Source of the DNA: Azorinus chamasolen
Taxonomy: Eukaryota; Mollusca; Bivalvia; Cardiida; Solecurtidae
Length of the DNA stretch: 64,000 nucleotides
Assembly: GCA_963576725.1 (NCBI GenBank)
Contig: OY755243.1
Span: 80,153,945 to 80,217,944, forward strand
Reading direction: 5' to 3'
Shown here piece after piece: positions 47,801 through 59,800 of this stretch (position 1 is its first letter; every line of letters begins with the position of its first letter). Below the pieces are notes generated by a model. That model was not told where the DNA came from. It saw only the letters and a list, made by a program, of their open reading frames with translations, and searched no databases. The translations under genes were made by a program, and so were the position numbers.

Positions 47801-50800
47801 TCAGCTTGTCTGATCTGTTTTCAAAGATATGATGTTAATACTTTCCTCCATAAATACGCCTTTCTACGCCTCTGTAATAACATCTTATTGAAACCTGTGA
47901 TAAATAGAGCATTTGCTCCTATAGGAGCAAATGCTCTATTTATCACAATGGTTTCAAACTACAAAATTCTAAAAAAAATGTCCTTTTCTCTGGTTAATGC
48001 TCCTTTTCGGTAGATTTATTCAAAGTGGTTGGATCTAAAAATAGCCCATGGAGGAAAGGGTTAATAAAGTTTTTTACATTTAAGAACAGGCCTATGGAGC
48101 CATCATGGATGTGTTGTGTTCATATATTTTCTGCTTAACCCTTTCCCTCATGAATATTTATACAAGAATTTATGACTCTTTGTTAATTTATTTGAAGTTA
48201 AAATTTGAAGGGAATTGTTGGCTTATTCAAAAACTGTAGGAGCAGACAACAAACAAACAGAGCAGCTGAGCCTAATGAGACCGCTACTACAGGAATCATC
48301 TGATCTGGATCTATTCTGTTTGCAAAGGCGTAAAAAGACATACATATGGGGTAAAGAGATAAATTGTACAATAATACTTTTATTTATTTTACAGGAAAGA
48401 GGAACAAATTAAACAAGTAGAACAAGAACTGGATCAGGAGAAGAGAATGGCAGATAACCTTGTCAATGACATGGTAAGATAATATAAGTCAAGTGTTGCT
48501 TTAAACCTTTACCAAATGACTATTCATGTAGACATCACGAATATTACTTTGATAAATATTTTATAATGGCTTATAAACACACAGGAATTTTGGCCATGGC
48601 AGATACTGTACAATCAGACCTATATTATTCCATTAGCAGACAGAGCAGACTCTGATTAGACAGGTCCTGTGGGAGCTACCTGACCTGGGTCTATTCTGTT
48701 TTCAAAGGCATTAAATTGAGTCTCTATGATATGAAGGGTTAATGGCCCTTAAATCTTTGCATACTTTTAACCCTTTCCCTGTTCTATGTTTATTCCAAAT
48801 TTTATAACTGAACTGAATATTACATTGAAATATGGAAGGTGGAACATTATGGCAATTTTAGAAAGTAAAGAAACAGATCTTTCGAATTCCATTTGCAAAC
48901 AGAGCAGACCCTGATCAGATGGCTCCTATAGGAGCTGTCTTAGTATTGGTCTTCTCTAATTGCAAATGTGTGACAACATGTTTATATGAAGGAAAGGGTT
49001 AAGTAAGTCTTGCTGAAACTTAAATTATTACTGTTGTTTGAAAAACATTTTTGAGCCTTCCCATCATATTCAAGTGAAGACAGAAGTCATTATGTGTACT
49101 GTGTTCAGCATTTTTGTCTCATCTTGTTACCTCTGGCAATTGAGAATAAAACAGAATCTTTTCAGTCTGTTTTTGTGTCCATCTATAACATTAACACTTG
49201 TCATTGGTGTAGAAAATGCCAACAGACTGAATCCAGATCAGATGCCAAACTTTGTAATTTTTATTTTGTTTTTGTTGCTTCACAACACATCCTTCTTATT
49301 TGTTGCAGAACCCAGACATGCGTCAGAAGTACTACCGTCTGAAGGACATGAATGAACATATGTTGAAGCAGTTGGAGGGAGGGCAACAGGAGCTAGATGT
49401 TCTTAACTCAAAGATAGAAGGTCTGCAAGAGGTAAGCACATGTATATGTACGGACCCTTTGAATACAGGAAATGATTATACATGTACAGTAGAACCTGTC
49501 TTAACCCATTACCTCATAGGCTATTTTAGATACCACCTCCTTGAATAAATCTACTGAAAAGGAACATTAACTAGAGAAAAGGAACATTTTAGCATTTTGT
49601 AGTTTGAAACCATTGTGATAAATAGAGCATTTGCTCCTATAGGAGCAAATGCTGTATTTTTCACAATGGTTTCAATAGGTGATTTTTACAGAGGCATAGA
49701 AAGGCGTATTTATGGAGGAAAGGGTTAAGGGACCAACAAAAAGAAGTCTAATTACGGGTGTGTAAGGCAGGTGGTAGCTTAATGCAGGTCAAAAGTTGCA
49801 GAAAGCTCCTATCAGAGCTTTCTGCATTACTTTTGACCTGCATTAAGCAACCACCTGCTCTTTAAGATTCCTGTGTTCAGACAGGTTCTACTGTACTGGC
49901 ATTTACAAGCTGTGTATACCCAGACCAGGAGGCTTTTAGAGGAGCCCTATGATCAGGGTCTGTAGTGTGTGTCTCACCATCATATAGTTGGAAATTCAAA
50001 TTTGCCTTTTGTGAATTACGCCATTTCATACTGAATGGACGCTATTGTTTAATAGGTAATTAGGAACCATTCCACTTTTGGAAAGTAGGCATTGAAAGAG
50101 TTAACCCATTTCTTCATAGGCTATATTTAGACCAAACCTCTTTGAATAAATGTACTGAAAAGGAGCATTCTGTAGTTTGGAAACCAGTTTGATAAATAGA
50201 GCATTTGCTCCTATGGAGCAAATGCTCTATTTATCACAGTGGTTTCAAAAAGCGATTCTTACAGAGGTGTCAAAAGGCATCAATATGAGGGAATGGGTTA
50301 AATAAGCGGTTATGCCAGTGTTCTCATTAGGATTGAATTTTACCGAGTCCCTGGGACCCAGGGCATCAGCAAAAGTTGCGTCCCAAGTAAATACAACTGA
50401 GTCCCAGATAATTTCACTTCTGCTTTTGTAATGGAGATTTTTTGCACCATTAAATGTAAAGGGGTAAAACTATTTAAGACTTACACTGATGTATCATTTA
50501 ACATCAAAAAGATAAGTGTTATAAGCACTGTATAATAAGGTAGTTCTTGATGCTTTGATTTGAAGTGCACGACGATGAGCATCGTTTGAGTGAGCTGAGC
50601 TGAGCATCACTGTATCCGCTGGTACGTAAAAGCGGTTTTCACTTCATTTTCAGTGTATACAAAGCATCACATGGTAATGCTATTGGTTTCAGGGCTAACA
50701 TCATTTACTTACAAGTCTTTAAACTCACGATCTTGCACCCATAACGCTTTAAAGTTCCTGGCGTGTTCAACTTTTTACTAGCAGACGCCATGTTTTTTCA

Positions 50801-53800
50801 GCACCCAAATGTCATTACTACGCGACAGAACGGTTCTCATAGAATTACATAATTTTAGATGCTGACATTAGGGTGGAAATCGTAACCAGTCAATGCAGAT
50901 GCCCTCCTACGTACCTGGAATAACCCAGGACTCGATATTAATAGATGCGTTGCAATTTCGGAAAAATGTCAAGAAAACGGAGTGAGATTCACTTTGTTTA
51001 TTGATCCGGATTGATGTAAGACCGAGTATCAGTTGTTAATTTACCTGGATTCATTTAAATCGGTAAAATTTCGATCATTGATCTTGCGTCCCATGGACGC
51101 AACGTACTTGACTATTTTGCGTTCCAACGATTTTCGGTGCGTATTTAGATATGATAACGACGTAAACGGGAACACTGAATGCTATAAAAACATTGATCTA
51201 TCGTATGACCAATTTGACAAAAGATGATTTATTTCGTAATCATGTTATAGCCTGTCATTAGCAGGGGATTAAGTGTTCAAGTATTTGTTCAGGAATTGTC
51301 CATGTCCCAAGTGAAACAGGAGGCTGTGAGACTGTACGAACAGTTGAACGAGCTAGAGATGAAGCGAGACAGTCTGATAGAAGAAGCCAAGAGCACCACT
51401 AGTCCTGCGGAGGAGCGAGAAAAACTGTTGAAACAGGTCAAGGAAGACAACCAGGAGATAGCTAGCATGGAAAGACAGTAAGTTGTTAGCTTGTTTAATG
51501 CCGTTAAACACCATTCATTCATTCATTCATTCAGCTTGTTTAAGCATACTGTGGACTGTATATACACAGTGAAATTGTTATGTTAGTGCTTGACCATTTA
51601 TTCCATATACCATATTCTATCTAACAAATGCCTCCACTTTAATAAACATACTAAAGTCCCCTTATTCCTTGGGGTGGGGAGTAATGATCCATAAACAACT
51701 TAAGCCCTATATAGCTAGCTACCATGAAATAAAGTAATTGTTTTTTTTTTTCAAAATACAGGTGGTAGCTTAATGCAAACTGAAAGCAATTTACACTGTC
51801 TTAGTCTGCGTTAAGCAGTTTCTGTCATGATTGAAAATTCCCTTGTTCTTGATGCCATGATAAATGTTGAGCTAATTCATATTTATGCATTTATCATTTA
51901 CATGTATTAATGAATATTCATGGAATAAAGGATTAAACATTGTGACTGAAATAACAGGAGAAAAATGGGCACTTTGATATTTGAAAATATTGTAGACTCA
52001 GATCATCCTCAGCATTTCCAATGTGGACACCAATCAGGGAACGGACTATTAGTCACTTATCAGTAGCTCAATGGTTGCTTCACTCAGATCAATCCCAGTT
52101 TAGACATCAGAGTGCCTTTTGCTTGATATGGCTTATGTGTTTTTAGCTCATGATATAGATATACATAGAAATTCTCTGGAAGAGTCTGACTCATTTAGGC
52201 ATTCATAAATATTTCAAAATTATAAAAGGAGGTAACTCTAACCAGATATTCAGACTGATAATAACTGTTTGTGTATTGTAGAGCGAATGAGTTCAGAGAA
52301 AAGATTGATTCAGTACAGGAGGAGATACACCAGCTAGATATGGATATTGAAGAGAACCAGGGTTAGTAAAAATTTAAGCTACTCATACTTGCCCAATGTT
52401 ACCAGTAGATGACAGAGCTGTAGGTGTAGAGTGCACATGAATGTTCATTATGTCTCCCCCCATATTTATATGGGGGAGACATATTGTTTTCGTGAGAGTT
52501 GTCTGTCTGTCCGTCTGTCCGTCCGTCCGCACTCACCAAAGGGTAGTTGTGTGACTTTTTCTAACTAGTCCCACAAGTAAAATCATTAACCTGGCCATCT
52601 CTTGTGACATTAACCTGGCCATTTCTTGTGACATTAACCTGGCCAGTTGTGGGACATAGGGTTAGGGTTAGGGTTAGCTTCCAGATCATTCTTTTCCAAA
52701 GTTAGAGCCAAAAATAGTTTTTCTTGTGGGACTAGTCACACAAGAAAAGATCAAAGGAAAAAGTCACACAACTACCCATTTGTTAGTATGTCCGTCCGTC
52801 TGTCCATCTGTCCGTCCGTCCGTCTGTCCTTCCGTCCCAAATTCGTGTCCGGTCTGTAACTTCTTCATCTATCAATGGATTTGAATATAACTTGCCACAA
52901 ATGTTCACCAGACAGAGACGATGTGTCGCGTTCAACTCCCTGGTCCATGGGTCAAAGGTCAAGGTCACAGGGTACAATTACTTTGTCACAAATTTCGTGT
53001 CCGGTCTGTAACTTCTTCATCTATCAATGGATTTCAATATAACTTGGCACAAATGTTCACCACACAAAGACGATGTGTCGCGTTCAACTCCCAGGCCCAT
53101 GGGTCAAAGGTCAAGGTCACAGGGTACAATTACTTTGTCACAAATTTCGTGTCCGGTCTGTAACTTCTTCATCTATCAATGGATTTCAATATAACTTGCC
53201 ACAAATGTTCACCACACAAAGACGATGTGTCGCGTTCAACTCCCAGGTCCATGGGTCAAAGGTCAAGGTCACAGGGTACAATTACTTTGTCACAAATTTC
53301 GTGTCCGGCCTGTAACTTCTTTATCTATCAATGGATTTCAATATAACTTGGCACAAATGTTCACCACACAAAGACGATGTGTCGCTTTCAACTCCCAGGT
53401 CCATAGGTCAAAGGTCAAGGTCACAGGGTACAATTACTTTGTCACAAATTTCGTGTCCGGTCTGTAACTTCTTTATATATCAATGGATTTCAATATGATT
53501 TGGCACAAATGTTCACCAGACAAAGATGATGTGTCGCGTTCAACTCCCTGGTCCATGGGTCAAAGGTCAAGGTCACAGGGTACAATTACTTTGTCACAAA
53601 TTTCGTGTCCGGTCTGTAACATCTTTATCTATCAATGGATTTCAATATAACTTGGCACAGATGTTCACCAGAAAAAGACGATGTGTCGCGTTCAGCTCCC
53701 TGGTCCATATGTCAAAGGTAAAGGTCACAGGGTACAATTACTTGTTTATCTGTGAATGGATTTCAAAGGAACCTGGCACAAATGTTCACCACACAAAGAC

Positions 53801-56800
53801 GATGTGTCAACTCCATGGGTCAAAGGTCAAGGTCACAGGGTACAATTTTTGGGGGCATTTGTCACGTGACTGTGACATCTCTTGTTATTAGAGGGGAGAC
53901 ATCCGTTTTTTTTGACAAAAACCTCTAGTTATAAATTGTTTTTATGAAACGAGTTTACCATAATAGTATGAAACAAGCTTTAGCAAATGTTATATTCATT
54001 ATAGTCAACGAGTTTCATAAAAGACAATTTGTAATGAACACAGATGTAAGATTCTTTTGATCACATAACCATTTAAAAGTGCCATAGAAAGTGAAACAGT
54101 TTATAGCTGACAGTTGCTTCAACTATTGTTTACAAACAGCGTAGTAATACACCAGATGATGCACATGGAGTGAATCAGTCATCCAGCGCTACGATTGGCT
54201 AACGATTAAATGTGTCACACATTGGTTTCACATATTCACTTTAAGATTCATTATCAACCGGTTTCAAACTGTTAAATTTACTAGAAAAAGGCACTAGTGC
54301 ATTTTTACAGTTTTCATCACTCTGTTTTGGCACTCCCACACCACAGGTTATGTGATAAAGAGGAGTACTGATTGGTCTAAACATTTATTTTCAGCCAAAC
54401 CTCATATTGTTATTCATTAGAATATTCTTGGAGAGGTAATTCAAATGAATACCAGCGAGGTAGGATAAGATGGAGAAATATAGAAAGTATTTTACCTTGA
54501 TTACTGTCAGATAGAATAGTCCTAATGCCAAGAGCTTTGCCATCTACATCCTTTTATACCTCACCTCATTAGAGAAATGTAGTCTTACACGGTTTTATAC
54601 ATGTGATCTAAGTCAACACTGATCAAAAGGGACTGTTCATATGACCCAAAACCTTTAAATAAGTAATAGTTTCATTATACATATATTTATATAGCAAGTC
54701 CAATTAAACTTAAAACTTCACAAAGGTAAAATATCTGACTAAGGATCACACCCTATCATTCATATTGACATAGTTAATATTTGTTTTAAAAAAACCTTTA
54801 TTTCATTATAATAAAAAGTTAGAAGGAGGTCATGACATTTTGATTTTCTTCTGATAAGATCATAGATGTTAATTATAATGCATTCAAGACATATACCATA
54901 GACACTTTGAGGGAACACTTGCCTCTCTGATGTTCAAAGAACCTAAATTGCTGTAGATGATATTGACAGCTTGGACCAATGAAATACAAATACAAATTTG
55001 ATTTTGTCCATGTGCTATTATAACAATTAATCTAATTAATATCCATGATGTCATTAATTTCTTACATGAGTATTCATGGAGTTAAGGTTTAAGCAGAAAT
55101 AATTTTGAGCTGAATGTTTTGGATATTTTCAGGAGAGAGGAATCAAAAGTATAAGGAGCTCAAGAAGAGAGAAGAAACTATGGATGGTAAGCCTTAAGGA
55201 TTATAAATTCAAAGTTGTATATACAGTTAAACCTCTGTATAACGGCCACTAAATTGTGTTAATTAGTTAGTATTTAGGACAGGTGGCTGCTTAAAGCAAG
55301 GTGAAAGTAAAACAGAGCACTTCTATAGGAGCGTTCTGTTTTACTTTCACCTTACTTTAAGCAAACACCTGCCTTTTACACAAATTACTTGATGTAATTT
55401 AGTGGTCGTTATAGAGAGGTTTTACTGTACATGAATCTTGACTAATATTACAACGTTAACCCTTTACTCAGTAGATACACCATTTCACGCCTTTGCAAAC
55501 AGCATAGACCTGGTTCAGGTCTCTCCTGTAGTTGTCTGGTCAGGGTATGGTCTGTTTGCTTTTGGAATAATGTAGATCGGATTCTACAGTTTCTGCCTTG
55601 GCCAAACAATTCTGTGTTAATAAGCTGTTTTAAAAATTCATTAATATTCATGATGTTATTATTTCTTATATGATTATTCATGGTGTAAAGGATCAATACC
55701 GTTTGCAAGACTTTCTTTAGACATTTAAATTGATTGTGCTTTTATTTTCAAAGTACCCCCTTTTTACAGAGTATGCCCACATCAGACAGCTCCTATAGGA
55801 GTTGTCTCATCAGTGTCTGCTTTATTTCTTAAAGGAATAAGACAGATATGATTCTAAAGTTTCCGTCATATCCAAATGTACAATAAAACCCCTCTAAACC
55901 GGACATTAAAGTTTAAATAGTCTTAGTATAAATATCCATCTTGGAGACAGGTGGCAGCTTAATGAAGGGTGAAGATCATGCAGAAAGCTCCTAGAGGCAG
56001 GTGGCTGCTTAATGCAGGGTGAAAGTCATGCAGAAAGTTACTCTAGGAGCTTTCTGCATGACTTTCACCCTACATTAAGCAGCCACCTGCCTGAAAGTAT
56101 CTAAACTATTCTCTACTAGAATTCCTGTTTAGAGAGGTTTTACCTGTACCATGTTAATGTGCCATTATAAAAATAATTTAAAGTTGAGTAACTTATTGAT
56201 ACCATTTTTTTTATTGCAAAGTGTATCAGTAGCAAATACTTAATCTAGTTCCATCCTCAGTTTTAGCTAGAAATGGAATATTTATGATGTCCCCACTGCT
56301 TAAAGGGGATGGCATGCATATTTACCCTCAATCCATTCATCTGTCCATCAATCACACTTCTTTCTAATGTGTAACTTCATAAGTATTTGACCGAAAGTCG
56401 TGACATTTTTAAATATGTTGATCAATGTGTAGGCATGAGCACATGAGGTTTGGTTATGATATACTTTCAGTGACTCTAGATTAAAATCCAGTGTCATAAG
56501 CCATATCACAGATACACAGTTATATGTAAGAAAGGCATACCTACCCTAGGATACAATTATTGCTATATCTTCAATTTAAATGTGTAGTTGTGGAATTTTG
56601 GATCAATACTTCAGACAAGTGGTACAGTAAACCCCCTCTGAACTGGACATTAAATGTAGTATAAATATCCGTATTGGAGACAGGTGGCAGCTTAATGCAG
56701 GGTGAAAGTCATGCAGAAAGCTCCTAGAGGAGCTTTCTCCATGACTTTCACCCTGCATTAAGCAGTCACCTGCCTAAAAAGTATATAATTCTTCTCAACT

Positions 56801-59800
56801 AGAATTCCAGTTTAGAGGGGTTTTACTGTACCTGTTTAATTGATAGAATTTTATACATAAATGAAATGGTATTGCAAAACTTTGCTTTCTAGGAAACTTA
56901 GCGCTTGTAGTCAAATAATAAATTGTACAGTGCAATAACTTGTTTCTTCGGGATCTCAACTGTTTGTATTTGTCTGTCAATTCAAGGTTTTCTTTGAATG
57001 CTCTTAAATTGCGTTCTTTCCTTCTTTTATAGAGTTCCTGGCAACATTTGATTCATCCAAAGCCCAAGAGCAGGTAACACCATTTCTACTGCTTACTTTA
57101 CAAACTGATTGTCATCTTATTAATATTATTGTTTATACCTATGTACATCTGAAAATTCTTGGTGAAAATAGTAGATGACTGCTTAATGCGTGGTAAAAGT
57201 CATGCATAAAGCTCCTAGAGGAGCTTTCTACATGACTTCCATACTGCATTAAGCTGTCATCTGTCTTAGATATTGATAATGATACATAATTGAGAGTTCA
57301 GATTATGGAGGTTTTATTGTATTTCTAGACTTCATTCAGTCTGGACCATAGCACAACTTTTGCTCTATAATTTACATCTTAATTCTATTCACACTAAGTA
57401 ATTGTTGTCTGCAAAAATTGTTGTCTACTACAATTCTTTTATTTCCCTTAACCCTTTACTCCATTAAGACACTTTTCTATGCCTTTGCAAATAGAGTAGA
57501 CCCAGATCAGACGACTCCTGCAGGAGCCGTCTGATCAGGGTCTGCTCTGTTTGCTTATGGAATAATATGGATCTGATTCTCCAATTTCTGCTTTGGAAAA
57601 AAAATCTTGTATTAATATGCCATTGTAAAACTTAATCAAACTTATATTCATAATGTCATCATTTCTTTCATGAATATTTATTGAAAATGACAAATGTTGA
57701 GTCAGTAGATTGTCACAATCACAGATGGCAGCAGAAGATCTCCCCTTCTCAAATACTTTGAACTCTTTCCCTGTTCTATGTTTATTCCAAATTTCGATAC
57801 CTCCTGAATATTCATGGACAAAATAATTATAATGAATATGTAAGGTGGGCCATTTTAGAAAGTAAAGAAACAGATCTTTCAAATTCCATTAGCAAACAGA
57901 GCAGACCCTGATCAGATGGCTCCTATAGGAGCCGTCTTATCTGGGTCTACTGTGTTTGCAGATGTGTGAAAACACGTTTATATGAAGGAAAGGGTTAAGT
58001 GTCACAGTGGATTTTTCTTCAATTTCTTCTCAAAACATTCATGGAGTGTCAAGCAGTTAAGATCCTGAGGAGATGCTGAGTTAATAAGCATCTCATATTT
58101 ATCCAAACTATTTGCAGAGGTTATCACTGATTTGCTTTATTGCAGCTTGCCCAATGAGTTGCTTTCCAGTGACCATGGGAAAGTGACTGTAGTGGTGAGA
58201 GTTACAGGCAATTCAGAGCAGATTGCCTGAGTTGCTTTCCAGAGACCAGGGTGTTGAAAGAGTCAGTTTCCAGGCACGTGACCATTTCATATGATGTCTA
58301 GATGTATTTGAATATATTTATAAGTAGTATTTATGAAATGGTCATGCGCCTGGCACCTGTGGAAAGAGCTACCTGCAATTCTGAACAGATTGCTAATGAC
58401 ATCCATTTTTATACGCCCACCTAATAAAGGTGGTCGTATATTGTCGTGGCCCTGTCCGTCCGTCCGTTCGTTCGTTCGTTCGTTCGTTCGTTCGTTCGTT
58501 CGTTCGTTCGTTCGTTCGTTCGTTCGTTCGTTCGTCCGTCAACATTTTGTTTGTCCGCTGTTTTCTGGGAAAACTATTTGACAGATATTAATGAAACTTC
58601 ACACAAATGTTAAATGCATCAAGATCTGAAGCTGAGTTGATTCTGAGGTTCATTTGATTTTTCATTTCAGAGTTATGGCCCCTGTCCTTAAAAAATATAC
58701 AAATAGTTTGTCCGCTGTTTTCTGGGAAAACTATGTGAGAGATATTAATGAAACTTCACACAAATGTTTAATGCATCAAGATCTGAAGCTGAGTCGATTC
58801 TGAGGTTCATTTGATTTGTCGTTTCGGAGTTATGGCCCTTTTACTTAAAAAATAATGCAAATACATGCAAATAGTTTGTCCGCTTTTTTCTGGGAAAACT
58901 ATTTGACAGATATTAACGAATCTTCAAACAAATGTTTAATGCATCAAGATCTGAAGCTGAGTTGATTCTGAGGTTCATTTGATTTTTCATTTCAGAGTTA
59001 TGGCCCTTGTCCTTAAAAAATAATGCAAATAGTTTGTCCGCTGTTTTCTGGGAAAACTATGTGAGAGATATTAATGAAACTTCACAAAAATGTTAAATGC
59101 ATCAAGATCTGATGCTGAGTCGATTTTGAGGTTTATTTGATTTTTCGTTTCGGAGTTATTGCCCTTTTACTTAAAAAAAATATGTAAATATATGCAAATA
59201 GTTTGTCCGCTGTTTTCTGGCAAAACTGTTTGACAGATATTAATGAAACTTCATACACATGTTTAATGCATCAAGACCTGAAGCTAAGTCGATTCTGAGG
59301 ATCATTTGATTTGTTGTTTTGGAGTTATGGCCCTTGCACTTTGCAAGTGGGCGTATTATGTACCGTATGCGGTACTCTTGTTATTTTTCAGCAAAAGATT
59401 GTAGAGTATGAACAGAATGTTGTCAGTTTGCTGGAACACATCGGCAGGGTACGTACGAGCAAGACTTCACATTAAACCACATTAAGATTCATACATGTAA
59501 GACAAATGTAGTATACTTATTGGTCTCAGAGACAGTTGGCAGCTTAATGCATGATGAAAGTCATGCAGAAAGCTCCTCTAGGAGCTATCTGCATGACTCA
59601 CCCTGCATTAACCCTTTCCTCCATAAATATGCCTTTATACGCCTCTGTAAAAGTCACTTTATGAAACCATTGTAATAAATAGAGCATTTGCTCCTATAGC
59701 AGCAAATGCTCTATTTATCACAATGGTTTCAAACTACAAAATTCTAAAAAAAAATCCTTTTCTCTAGTTAAAGCTCCTTTTTGGTAGATTATAAACAAGG

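Larger units (their letters stand above)
49452..50104. mobile_element. Family E MITE holding a nested C and A
   Basis: GGACCCTTTGAATACAGG to CATTGAAAGAGTTAA. Its hairpin is at about 49920-49970 (GAGGCTTTTAGAGGAGCCC). It is split at CATGTA by the family C copy 49485-49895. Confidence 0.75.
52451..53930. mobile_element. Tandem-core element P9 (TGTCTCCCC ends) in an IFT74 intron
   Basis: Starts with the hairpin TGTCTCCCCCCATATTT facing TATGGGGGAGACA, then GTCTGTCC microsatellite, K2 and more GTCC repeats. Then come about six and a half units of 152 bp and the end AGAGGGGAGACATCCG, AAAACCTCTAG. Both ends match P1 reversed; the core does not. CATCTCTTGTTA lies just inside the right end. Confidence 0.78.

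Noticed and set aside
51033..51227. 64-codon frame in an IFT74 intron
   Set aside because: No splice sites joining it to the gene and no match I recognise; probably part of an old repeat.
52921..53891. Series of 80-121 codon frames with repeated [18 protein letters not shown] peptide
   Set aside because: Each is one unit of the 152 bp P9 array; the spacing equals the repeat period.
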